Below the pieces are notes generated by a model. The model did not search any database, was not told the origin of the DNA, and saw only the letters and a program-made list of their open reading frames with translations. Shown in pieces: positions 42,322 through 52,843 of a DNA stretch of 64,000 bases; the first letter of the stretch is position 1, and every line of letters begins with the position of its first letter. Made by a program: the position numbers and the translations under genes. This DNA is from Scenedesmus sp. ARA3. Taxonomy: Eukaryota > Chlorophyta > Chlorophyceae > Sphaeropleales > Scenedesmaceae. Location: contig RWJK01001658.1 in assembly GCA_004335835.1 (NCBI GenBank), forward strand, positions 27,889-91,888, read 5' to 3'.

Positions 42322-42718
42322 AGGCTTTGAGGTGACCAGCCTTCTGGAGCTGCCTCCCCCAGGCGGCATCATCGTGCTGTGGGCTGTGGTGCTGCCCACC
42401 CTGTACCTGCTGTCCACCAGCATCACAAACCTGGTGCTGCGGGACCACACCATTCTGAAGGGCCCCTGCCCCAACTGCGGCACAGACAACTTCACCTACT
42501 TTGGAGACATCTTCACGGTGTCTGGCAACAGGGGTGTCAATGTCTTGGAGTGCAGCAGCTGCAAGGCTGATCTGACGTACGATTTGAACAAGCGCGTGAT
42601 CGTGGTGGATAAGACGCCAGAGGAGAAGGCGGAGGCCATGGCAGCAGCAGCGGCGAAGAAGGCGGCCTCGGCAGCAAAGAAGGCGGCAGCAGCAGCACGC
42701 AAGGCAAACAAGGCCTAA
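39115..42718 (+). CDS. PGRL1: PGR5-like protein 1 (PGRL1), thylakoid cyclic electron flow
   Basis: PGRL1 works with PGR5 in antimycin-sensitive cyclic electron flow around photosystem I. Exons 39115-39349, 40310-40488, 41377-41480, 41786-41895 and 42324-42718 join in phase to 1023 bases (340 codons plus TAA). The N-terminus (MQCLSARNCLRAMRPCSSRI..LVRAQ) is a good chloroplast transit peptide. Family landmarks: DYCSLD, RTVGELEQEFLEAMSDYYYG, DEEFELLKEELIWAGSKVAI, DEQRFLEATQAY, GPRCSIRSKKMYSDAYPDY, two membrane segments (VPAALLVLGFLFSLDDLTGF and IIVLWAVVLPTLYLLSTSI), then ILKGPCPNCGTDNFTYFG and ECSSCK (metal-binding Cys pairs). The redox Cys pattern is retained. Unusual is a Lys/Ala-rich tail of about 40 residues after VIVVDKTPEEKA. 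Introns contain copies of exon edges. Confidence 0.95.
40045..40890 (+). repeat. Copies on both sides of PGRL1 exon 2
   Basis: Upstream copies at about 40040-40135 and 40165-40257 repeat the acceptor and 5' edge (GELEQE.LEAMSDYYY.D) and end in the same aaccctgctatgtggaccca tail and a CTG run; unit about 125 bp. Downstream, 40783-40890 repeats the 3' part (EEFELLKEEL, then GSKVAILDGDEQRFLEATQA) with the GTGCGGC donor, carrying a small indel. Confidence 0.9.
41280..41345 (+). repeat. Upstream copy of the PGRL1 exon 3 5' edge
   Basis: The acceptor ctgcag and codons for G.PVMSDDDYDALN at 41281-41328 copy the start of exon 3 (41377-41480), then diverge into the next CTG run. Confidence 0.85.
41955..42275 (+). 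repeat. Downstream copies of the PGRL1 exon 4 3' edge
   Basis: Copies of the segment coding LLVLGFLFSLDDLTG lie near 41958-42005, 42100-42137, 42198-42234 and 42240-42270. The first two keep the GTGAGC donor; the last two are shorter. Confidence 0.85.
42296..42323. repeat. (CTG)n tract at the acceptor of the last PGRL1 exon
   Basis: About nine CTG units in the sense direction end directly in CAG at the acceptor (exon begins 42324). It is the clearest example of a CTG run used as the tract before an acceptor. Confidence 0.85.
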
Positions 42719-44052
42719 GTGCGTATGTGCGGCTGTGTGATGCAGCAGCAGCAGGAGCAGCAACGGCAGCATGCAAGGCCATGGCGGCAGCAGCAGCAGC
42801 AGCAGCTGTGTAGCAGGAGTGGCACTTGATAGCTGAGTGCTGCGCCACAAGCAGCAGGTGCTGTGATAGACAGGCCTTGGAGCTGCTGCTTGAGCGATGG
42901 TGGGCTGAGCAGGGGTGAGTGAAACTGTGTGGAGTGGTTTGTCAGCAGCTGAATGCGCAGCTGGTCGGGTCAGCTGTGGTGCTGGGTGCTTAGTGCAGTT
43001 GTGTTGCATCAGGAATGGCCACGGTGTTCAACCATGCAGCTGCTGTGCTGCTGTGCGGTGTCTTCTGCCGGCGTCCCTCCACATCTATTGCCCAATGGTC
43101 CGGCAATGGGTGTGTGTGCGCCTGACTAGGTGAAGGTCTCCTGTGTCAGCCGAGCTTTAGCTGCTGCAGTTCTGCATTGCGTGCGGCTTGGGTTTCTATT
43201 AGGTGGCCGTGGAATGCAACCATATTGATAGGCATCTTTGCAGCTGGTTGCAGAGCTGCGGAATCTGTTTCAAACAGAAAAGTTAGTGTGCTGTGTCCTT
43301 TTCAGCGTGTGCAAAGTCAGCTGTTGATTGCACAGTGTGTGGTGACGGATGCGCTGTTGGCGGCTGTGCTCTGAGGCCGGCTTTGCAGCGTGTTGTGCTC
43401 TCTTGTGCACTGCTGTAGCACTGTCTACTACTACGCAGAATCACTTGCTGGTTATGGAATGAAAGGCGGCGGCTGTCACGGCTGCTGCGGGTGCATGGCT
43501 GTGCTGTGCAGTAGTTATGAAGACACTGTTTTGGCTGTTGAAACAAACACTGATTGTATCAAGAACACGACGTGGCTCTGAGCATACTGTTGTTGACACC
43601 ATTGTCATGCGCACCTGCAGGATGGCTTCAGGCTTGCAGGAAGTTGTTTTGCATCACTGCAAGGAGCCATTGCTGCAGGCTGGACGCCCGTACTGGCAGC
43701 CACAAATATATAAAAACAGTGAATGCAAACACTTGTAGTTTCACAACAGTGAGCTGTGCAGAAGCAGCCTTTACCATGGCAGTGCTTCGGCACGGGGCAG
43801 GCACTACAGAGCCCGAAGTACAACCTTTACCTTGATCCTGCAGTCTGTCATCAGCCATCCACTGGTTGCAGGACGAAGAATAATGTTGAAGTCTTGAGCA
43901 CGCACAAAGGCGCGTGTGGCTGCCACGTCACAAGTTCGGTGACTGTCGCCTGGCGACCTGTTAGGGCGAGCCCACCTACGGGCATACAACTTCGTGTGCA
44001 TAGCGCCGGCTCAACACAAATTCCTCAACATCATTACGAGCATCTTTTTAAT
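42719..44052. other. Stretch between PGRL1 and the helical repeat gene
   Basis: Probably the PGRL1 3' UTR followed by intergenic DNA. It contains one member of a dispersed repeat (43386-43490) and otherwise nothing that I can support. Confidence 0.4.
43386..43490 (+). repeat. Dispersed repeat, copy A
   Basis: This segment matches 51222-51325 over about 100 bases with scattered substitutions and small indels; the shared core is tgctggttatgga followed by aaagg.gg.ggctgt. Both lie outside recognised genes, about 7.8 kb apart. Confidence 0.7.
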
Positions 44053-46198
44053 ATGGCCCTTTATCACGCGGACGAGCCCAGTATAGCCAGGGCACTGCAC
44101 GTTTCCCCCGTGCTGAGCACGATCGGCGTACATGGCTTGGCCTGCCTTGCAGCAAGCAGCAGCAGCCTCAGAACGAAAGCAGTAGAACTGTTACTTCAGA
44201 ACTTGTCCTGCTTCTTGGATGCAGCGATAGCAGCAGCACGCGAAGATGGTCAACGCAAGCACCACCAGCCTTGTGCCTGGCAGGCTCTTGCATGGTTGGC
44301 ATCGCTGCTGCTGCGTGCAGCGCCTGACAGTGCTGCAGATGTCACAAAGCGGCTCATCAGCCTCCCAGCAGTGCCCCTGGACTGCGCTGTACGCATGGTG
44401 TCGGCTGGCATGCGCATCACGTATGCACAGCTACTAGCTGCAGCTGACAGCATGCTGGCAGGTGTGGAGGTGTGGGTGCAGGCGCAGCAGCAGCTGGGCA
44501 TCAGGACTGACATTCCAGCAGTTGCGGTGTCTATCTGCTGCGGGGGCGACTGGGTGAGTGGTGGTTGCGGCAGCCAGCAGTGCAAGCCGGATTTGTACAG
44601 GATTACCACACGGCTTTACCTTCAACCACAGTAGACTACTGTACAGCAGCACCGATGCGATTGTTGCCGTGCCCTCAGCCATGTGATTTCAAGACCGCTC
44701 GCTACTAACTGTGGTTCAAAGTCACTAGTTGTGCTTGCTGGACACATGTGTAATGACACACACCCTTTGCCACTGGCTGCTGTCCTCTGCTGTCCTGCGC
44801 TGTGTTATGTTCTCAGGCGCACAGAAGCACTAGTGCGGCTGCTGCTGACAGCAGTACAGGGCCCAGCATGTAATCAGGTTGTGGATTTGCTGTGCTGCTC
44901 AACAGCGGCTCAGCAGTTCACCCCCGGACAGGTGGACACCCTTTTAAGAGCAGGCATGCACTGGCACGAAGCTGCGGCCGCGCAATCTGGATATAGCGAT
45001 GAGGAGTCAAACCCTTGGGACAGGAGCCCCCAAAGGGTGTTCTTTGGCGTGTATGAATTGCCGGCAGTTTGCCAGCTGGACGCTACTGCAGTGGTGAGCC
45101 TGCTGCATGCTGCAGTTGACTCAGGGCACTATGAGTACTTCACAGCCCTTCTGCGCAGGCTGCCAGCAGCAGCTGCGCTCAGCACTGGAGTTGTGGCAAG
45201 TCTGCTGCAGGCAGCGTATCAAAGGAAGCCCCTGGGAGCTGGTGCACTGTACGGCATGCATTACTTGATGGACAGGCTCGTGGCGCTGCCTGCATTCGCC
45301 GAGCTCAGCTGCACAGACGTCTCGCAGCTCATGTGCGCAGCAATAGCGAGCTACTTTGGCAATGCAGCTGCGCAGCTGCAGGAATCGTCAGATCCGTGGC
45401 CGGTCTGCTGGGACAAGCTGCGCAGGCATCCGGCAACAGAGGAGTTTAGTATTGAGCAGCTGATGCAGCCACTCAAGGTCGCTGCAATGCACAGCTTTGC
45501 CCTCACACGGACACTCAGCAAGCTGCCAGCAGCGCAGCAGCTCAGCAGTGAGGCTCTTGCGGAGCTGCTGCTGGCAGCAGCAGCAGCTGGCGCACCGCAT
45601 GTGTGCGGCATTATGCAGCGGCTGCTAGCGCTGCCGGCAGCGCAGCAGCTCAGCATTGACGTGGTGCAGCAGCTGCTGCAGGCTGCCCACACAGCGACTG
45701 ACGGGAGCAGGACAACTTATCAGCGGGAGATCATCAACACGCTGTCTGCGCTCTCCCCCACACAGCGTCTGGGAGGTAGGGCAGCTGCTGCAGGCAGCTG
45801 TTGATGCCAGCTGCTTTGAAAGGCTGCTGCGCGTTGTAGCCTTGCCGGCAGCAGAGCCGCTGAGCAATAGCCACCATATCAGCCAGGCAATCAGAGCAGC
45901 TATAGGTGACAGCGAGCAAAACGGCAGTGATGACTGCTTGGCCAGGCTTTGCAAGCTGCCAGCAGCAGCGCAGCTCAGCAGGCAGCAGGTGGCAGCAGAA
46001 CTCAACGCTGCTGCGCAGTGCGATGCTGGCTTCCTCAGCATCCCACCACTGTGCAAGCTGCCAGCAGCAGCACAGGCCAGCAGCGGTCAGGTGCTGCAGT
46101 TGTTCGGTGCAGCTGTGCAGCAGGGTACTGCTGGAAGTGTGGAGCAGCTGTGCAAGCTGCCAGCAGCAGCGCAGCTCAGCAGCCATGCACTTTTCTAG
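44053..46198 (+). CDS. Leu/Ala-rich helical repeat protein with apparent frameshift
   Basis: Family not recognised. Exon 44053-44553 (donor GTGAGT) and a second exon from about 44817 encode a solenoid-like protein. Degenerate units of about 35 residues carry a core LPAAQQLS..(A/V)..LLLAA, for example near 45180, 45530, 45640, 45845, 45955, 46060 and 46155. They are probably paired helices; they are not PPR or OPR, as the PPPxxW motif is missing. The frame used through 45770 soon reaches a stop (45802-45804). The repeat pattern continues without break in another frame from about 45775 (GQLLQAAVDASCFERLL) to the stop at 46196-46198. This implies a one-base indel near 45770-45780, either an assembly error or a disabled gene. 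The first exon join is also not in phase with the best splice sites. Confidence 0.6.
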
Positions 46199-48431
46199 TT
46201 ATTCTATTTTCAAATAAGCAGGGGAGTTGAGCAGCTCAGCAGCCGTGCGCTTTCTGGCCTGCTGCAGGCAGCTGCTGGCGGCAACCGTGAAGGTGCAGCC
46301 AGCTCACTAAAAGAAAATTGTTTTGATTGCGGCCAGGATGCACTGCAATGCATGTAGCTCGTGTTGCAGAATATGGTCGACCTGCATATCGTGGCATCCT
46401 GTCCTATATATAAAAAGAAAAAGGTGACCCCCTGGTGGGGACGTGCCAGGCAGCTGCAAGCCACAGGCACCCCATTAACGTAATGAAGTGAATTAGGAAA
46501 GGTGTTTGCAGAAGCTTGAGGGCAACTGGTTGCCCCTGTTCGGAGAAAAGGCAGCAGAAGACTCTTTCAGGTGCGTTCTCTCCCAAACGGCGAACTGAAA
46601 CTACAGTGCCTCACAGCTTAAACAGTTTGTTTTGCAATAACCTAATTTCGCAGCGATCTATGGCTGCAGCAGAGGGCGCTTGAGGATGTAAACAAAAGTG
46701 AGAACGTGCAAGTGTGAGGGCGAGCAGAACGAACGGGGTCCCAAGAAGTTGCAAACGTGCTATAGTATGATAAAAACAATGTTTCGCGTGAATACGAGCC
46801 TGATGCCGCTCAATCGGCCAGAGACGATCACCATCTGTTGCTGCTTTCGAATATGTTAGGCACAGGAGTATGCCCTTGGGGCCGTGGCATCATGCCACGG
46901 GGTTGTGCTTGTAGCATCTGACAGTGGGTTGAACCCCTCTGTTGCGTCTGATGCAGTACTGGTCCGTATTAGCAGCAGCAGCGCCACCAGCAGTAGTAAG
47001 TGGGCCACTTACTACTCCAGCAGCAGCGGCAGCCTGCTGAGCAATGACAGCGGTGTTTGCAGCGAAGGAGGCGGCAGCAGCGGCACGCATGGCCAACAAA
47101 GCCCAATGCGGCTGTGTGAGCAGCAGCAGCGGCAGAGACCGCAACCTCAGCAGCGAAAAAAGCCAGCAGGACGGGAGGCGGATAAGAGCCGTGTGGCTGT
47201 TTGAGCAGCAGTGGGGGCAACTTGTGAGATAGAAGTGGATGCACAGCTGTGCAGCAGGTGGTGCAAGAATGCCCAAAGTTTATTTCATGCACAGGTGTGC
47301 TGCAGCGCACAAGACCGGGAAGGCCTGTGTCTTTGGTCTGGGTGCTGGGCACCTCCTGTAGGGGCGTTTGTTGTGTCCTGCTTGTAGCGGCAGTGCCGTA
47401 CATCTTCGGCATTCAGGTTCGCCCGACTGCTATGTATGATCAGCCAGTAGGGGGCCCCCCTGGTAAAAAAACACAACCTCATTTGGCTCGGTTGTATCTG
47501 GGGGTGGATTCTGACTGGCCCTGTGGGATGTGGCTTTGGGAGCCTCCCGGGTGCGCTTGGGGTTGGAGCGAGTTCCTGGTAACTGGAAGCGTGAGCATGG
47601 CCCATGTGCCCGGGGCACGGTGAGTGTCACTGGGCCGACCAAGGTAGCTGCTTCGGCGGTCGTTGGGTTCTGGGAGCGGTCTTCTTTTTTTTCGTGGCAC
47701 ATGGGAAACGGGGTACCAGTGGCAAGGGAATGTGTGGCGTAATGGATCTTGATGGCGGGGTTGGTGACTTGATCCATGGCATTTCCCGAGGCCAGCGATC
47801 CTTAAGCTTAAGTTAAGCTGTTTTCGGGTAAAGGTAAACAGGTGAAATGCTTCTATCAGCTTCTATACTTGCTCGCAGCGCCATCGAGAAGCGGTAACAA
47901 GGTATTCATAACACGACAAATTCCGTTTATTTGTACGAATCGGCCGTGCGTGCCTATTTTCTGGCTCAAATAGGCTACTTACACTTGCGTGTAAAAGTTG
48001 ATTACCCGAACGCTTAGCTTTATGACATGGAGGGTAAGGAAATGCCATGCCAAAGTGTCAGAGCTACGCAACATAGCTATCCCGCCAACGCTTGCGTCTA
48101 GGCGTGTAATGGGCCAGTTTCATTACGTTAATATTTTCTTCAGCTTTTTTGACGCGTATATCGCGTTGAAGGTGGAGTTTATTTCAAATGCTAACATTGT
48201 GACAATTTGGTTTTACACCCGTAGCTGCTGCCCGAAGGGCCCAAGGATACGCGACTCTTACGTAAATGTTTGAGCAAAGTCACACAAAAATTTGCACGGT
48301 GTACGGTTGAAGCGTAAGGGCCAATTTTACCGCCAATCATGGAGACCTGGTCGCCTGGGCCAGCTGCTTGTCACAGACAAGCCAAAAAAAGCCGTTTTTT
48401 GTTCTGTCCGGGATTTAAAGCCAGGAAGAAG
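46199..48431. other. Intergenic stretch, about 2.2 kb
   Basis: It contains a further LPAAQQLS-type fragment near 46225-46290, a TATATATAAAA stretch at 46405-46415, and a copy of the PGRL1 3' end (46990-47220, listed separately). From about 47800 to 48400 it is AT-richer and featureless. No supported gene. Confidence 0.45.
46990..47220 (+). repeat. Displaced copy of the PGRL1 3' end
   Basis: 47045-47130 (coding AAKEAAAAARMANKA, then tgcggctgtgtgagcagcag) matches the Lys/Ala-rich PGRL1 tail and the start of its 3' UTR (42650-42750) with about one mismatch in six bases. The copy lies about 4.4 kb downstream and has no open gene around it. Confidence 0.65.
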
Positions 48432-50028
48432 ATGGCATCAAGCGGCGAAAAGCGCAGCTTCGCCGAGTTTGCAGGTGGCAGTGCCCCCACCCTGACCGTC
48501 ATCACCGCTGATGGGGGACGCATGCCGGCGCACAACGATGTGAGTTACTATTCGTGGAAACAGCACAGCTCTTATGGCAGGTGCAGCAGCAGTTGGTGTG
48601 CAGGCAGCAGTTTGAATCTTACTGCAGCATGCCGCATCATGCTGCTCATGAGCATCAGGCTCATCATGATGATTGTTAGCGCAAATTGCAGAAACGCAGA
48701 CAACATGCAACTATGGATATGATTGTGCCATGTTAAATCTTCTCAGTGCAATGCTGTAAGCAGTAAGGCTGAAAGGCGAAATCATTTCAGCAATTAATTC
48801 GCCTTTCGCCGTTGCTGCTGCAATTTGCAGCGCAGCATGGACCTTCCTGAAGCATGTGCTGAGCAAAGCTTGCTTTGCAAGGAAGCAGATACCATGTAAT
48901 TTCGGCAGCACATGTGTTTTCGGAAGCTTTCTTTTAGTGGTATGACTGCTGCAGCACCTCTGTTTCTGCCCTTTGCTGTTTCATCATGCAGGTGCTGCGG
49001 CTGGTGTGCAGCTGCCTGCGCGAGTCTCCTGCAAGCGACACCTGGGACCTGAGCAACCTGCTGGTCAACGGCAGCCCAGTCAGCCAGGAAGCAGTGACAG
49101 CAGTGCTGGAGGTGCTCTACAGCAACCTTGGAGCCCTAGGGTTTGAGGCAGATCGCACTGCTGGGCAGTACAGCTTGGCGCAGCTGCTGGAAATGCTGCT
49201 GTTTGCTGACGCAGTTGGCTGCAGCAGGGCAGTGCTGAACCAGCTTGCAGGACTGCTGTGCAGCTGTGTACGGGCAGAGCTAGAATTCAGAATCAGAGGC
49301 AGCTCTAATGGCGGCGGCAGCGGCAGGCGCAGGGAAGACACAGCAGCAGCAGCAGCAGCAGCAGAGGAGCAAGCTGGCACAGCCAGAAGCAAGCTGGTGA
49401 CGCTGCAGCTGGACAGCGTCTACAAAGTTGACAGCGAGGGGGATGTCAGGTGGCTTAGGCATGTATCAGGCACACACAGCTCCCTTGTGTGCGTGCTGAC
49501 CGCACAGCAGGAGCAGCAGCTGCTGGCACAGGTGCCCGCCAGCTGGAGGTGCTGCTGTGGGTAGGGTTCAAGCTGGACCTGCAGCAGCTGCTTGCGCCCG
49601 GCCTGCGCTTCCTGCGAGCCAATGCGCCTCGCATCCTGTTGCGCTGTCTCAACGAGGAGCTTGTCGCCAGCCGGGCCATTTTCTCACGGCGCGTGCTGGA
49701 GGCAGCGGGGGGCGCCAGCGGCGCTGAGCTGCTGTGCCGCAGCTTCAAGCAGCAGCCACTGGGGCTGGGATTAGGCGTAGGCAGCGTTTTCACAGATGTG
49801 AAGTATGACCTAGCTCAGGCAGCCGCACCTACGAACGTGATTCGCTTCGATGCCACACTGGCGCGTGACCTGTATGAGTTTGGCGCAGGTGCGAGAGTAC
49901 ATGTTAAGTTAGATCCTGAGGGATCCATGCTTGTTGCAAAGGCGGGCAGTGGTGACAACGAAGCCGACGCAGTGACAGTGTATTGTTACGGGGTGGTGCT
50001 GGGGCCAGAGCACTCTTTCAATTGCTAA
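48432..50028 (+). CDS. BTB/POZ-like protein with apparent frameshift
   Basis: Exon 1 (48432-48539, donor GTGAGT) joins in phase 0 to an exon from 48992. The N-terminal part reads like a BTB domain: PTLTVITADGGRMPAHNDVL (start of the fold, with the His/Asn-Asp-Val-Leu motif), then WDLSNLLVNGSPVSQEAVTA, LEVLYSNLG and LLEMLLFADAVGCSRAV. BTB proteins often serve as substrate adaptors of cullin-3 ubiquitin ligases, but a partner cannot be told here. The frame stops at 49562-49564. The adjacent frame continues sensibly (LEVLLWVGFKLDLQQLLAPG) to the stop at 50026-50028. The break lies near 49530-49550; removing an 11-base gtgcccgccag would restore the frame but is far too short for an intron. Assembly error or pseudogene are the options. 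Confidence 0.65.
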
Positions 50029-52585
50029 GCGCGCCGTGCACTGCCAGTGTGTAGGCCCACGTGCTACATCGGACATGCGCAGCAGCAGTGCACACGGCGC
50101 TGTCAGCGTGCTGGCACGGCTGTGCAGTTGAGTCCGGTAGAATGGTGCGTGTGTTGACTGAGTAATTGCTTTCAGCTGCATGCAATGAGGCGAGTGAACA
50201 CCGCTGGTGGACATTTGCAAGTTGGACACAGCGTTGCACCCTGCACGCATGATGCTGCAGCAGCGGATCGCCAATGGGAACAACAATGTTGTGCATCCCT
50301 TTTTTGCATGGGGGGACGGATGACCACTGGCTCGTCACCTCGGCACATTTGAGCAAGCCCAATTGCCGGGGACGGGAGAGGCAGTGCCTCACCAGCAAGA
50401 CACGTCCAGCACTGTATACATGAGATGGCCAGCACCCGGACCAAAAACAGCACAAAAACAGGCATGTGCGGCTGTGCAGGTGTGTGCAGCGGCGGTGCAA
50501 GGTCTGAAGTCGTTAGCTGCACAGCAAGCTGCAGGTGCTGCTGACTCTGCAACGGCAAGGCTCGGTGCTGCTGCTGCTGGTGCGAGGGAGTGTAGCAGGG
50601 GTGACTGATCTGTGTGTCTTCACGGTCAGCGGCCGCCGCTGCGGCATGGCCGCACAGCAATGGTTTGGTGTGCTGGTGGCTGGCAGTTAGGCAAGCGGAT
50701 GCATAATGCAGTGCTGCTGTGCTGGTAAAGTGATGGCTCCGTGATCACGGCAATCTTATTGCTGCTGACACTGCTGTGAGTTCATGACAGGCTGTTCACG
50801 TAGCTGCTGTGCGGTGGCGCCCCTCAAAGAATCGATGCCCAGTTTTTCTCTGTTGCGCATGTGCTGGGGGGCAGAATGTGCTCAGCCGTGTCAGCAGGGC
50901 TGCGAAAGCGCTGCATCGATATCGTCCTTGTGTGGGATGTCTTATGTTCAGCATTGCGGCAACCTGATGCTAGGCAGCGTCTCACAGCTGGGTGTGGAGC
51001 TGCAACACCGGAGTAGCGTTGTGTTCCATGTTTCTGTGCGCACTCAGCCGTACACGTCATCTGCACTCTGTGCATAGTCAGCGGTCATTTGCACTCTGCG
51101 TGGTGGATGTATAAGAACGAATTTACACATCCGCTGAGTCCTCACGGACTGCATTGGATGCGAATCATGCAAGCAAATGGATGTGCTGTCAGGGATGTTC
51201 TGTTGAGGGGCAGCCCAGCAGTGCGGCGTGCTCTCTGTGCGCTGCTGTAGCGTTGTCTGCTTCTGTGCAACATCACGTGCTGGTTATGGATGGAAAGGAG
51301 GTGGCTGTTTCAGCTGTTGCAACAAGCACTGCTGCATCGTGTACTCCATCAAGTGCCCCGGTCTGACTTATCCGTACAGCTGGTGCGTGAACTTCACACA
51401 AGGCGTGACGATCACCGGACTCCATTGCACACCACACTGTTACCTGTCCCAAAGGTGTGCCACGTCGTGCCCCACTGACGACAAGCGCAGCCCAACTTAA
51501 CGATTGTGTATCTGCACATAAAGATGCATACAATCAAACCTGGTCAAACCTGACATCAGCCAGACATGTCAAAAGCCTAGTCAAGCCAGCAACAGCAGAT
51601 TCATCTGGCATCATCATCATTTGCCCATTTCAATTATGGTGTGGGCACGGCGACAATCTGCCTGCCAAACACAATACACCCCAAATCTTGCAGCACCAGC
51701 GCCACAGCAGGCACCTCCAAGCAACACGCGTCAGGTGTTCACTCCACCGTCATATGCGGCAGCAAACACCGACGTTAAATGTGCTGCGTTGTGAGTGCAA
51801 TGTGGAACGGGGCACACCATCTGCCGTATCAACCGCGACATGGAAAGTTGTATAAAGCCATGCTGCTGCTTGCAGCCACATTCATACACAGCAGCAGCTG
51901 CTGCTGCCCAGCCGTCATAGCAGAGCAACCAACAGCAGAGACATGTCATGCGCAGACACAACCGATTCTGATCAGTTGTGCTGCAGCACAACATGCCCTG
52001 CTGACAAGTGCATCGTCTCAGGCCTTCATAAAACGGGAGAGCAGTTATAAACACACGCTGTGATGCAGTAAAAACACACTTTCAAGACAATCCATCAAAC
52101 TCTGCAAACTCTGCGAACTCGGCGATTAGTATATAACGCAGCAACACGCATCCAGCCGCCAAAAAAACAATCCCAAGCGAACAGGGAAGGCACATGCATC
52201 CCGCGCGTTGCATGATAGTAAGCCACCATCCTCGATATAGCCAGTTTGTGGTTTTCACCCAAGGATCCTGTGCAACTCCTGGTTCCATTGCAACATGCGG
52301 TTGCAGTCCAAGTGTGACATGCTGCAGTGGGCTATGCTGGGGAGATCCAGCAATCAAACCATGGCATGCGCAACCACACACAACATGCGCCCGCAACCAG
52401 CCCTGCCCAGATGATTCACCCGCCCCACCGATCCCACCCACCACATGACATGTGCTACACCAACACAACCACAAACGATCAAACTCATCCCCAAACACAA
52501 GAACCAAACAGGCAACGCAGGAGCATACGCGCCAGCCAACACAACATCCATCATGCGGCAAGCCTTGTTCTGGTCCTCTTGCGTC
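50029..52585. other. Convergent intergenic stretch, about 2.5 kb
   Basis: This lies between the BTB-like gene and the 3' end of the CAT gene. It contains the second member of a dispersed repeat (51222-51325). Open frames on both strands show no recognisable motif. 51480-52560 is A/C-rich with scattered aacca-type sequence. Confidence 0.4.
51222..51325 (+). repeat. Dispersed repeat, copy B
   Basis: Matches 43386-43490 over about 100 bases (see that entry). Confidence 0.7.
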
Positions 52586-52589
52586 CTCA

Positions 52590-52830
52590 TGTTCAGGGCA
52601 GCGCCTGCGGCTGTGTGCTGTCCTGCTCTGTGAGCTGGCGCTTGCTTGGGGGCACCACACTCTCCTGTTCTGCCAGCTGCTGCTGGCTGTCCACCACGGC
52701 CTTGCCAGGCAGGGCGCACTGGAACCACACAACCACACACCCTCAACCCCAAATCAAAAACCAAACAACCAACAGCCAATGCAGAAGCTTTTGCACCAGC
52801 CAACGCAACATGCATGGTGGCGACAGGCGT
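52590..52830 (-). repeat. Downstream copy of the CAT last exon
   Basis: 52720-52590 repeats the end of the last exon (GKAVVDSQQQLAEQESVVPP and following) with several changes. The flanks (52496-52545 against 52770-52818) are also duplicated, giving a unit of about 270 bp. Confidence 0.8.
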
Positions 52831-52843
52831 AGCCTGCGCATGC

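Noticed and set aside
46405..46415. TATA box (TATATATAAAA)
   Set aside because: No gene start lies within a sensible distance downstream on either strand.
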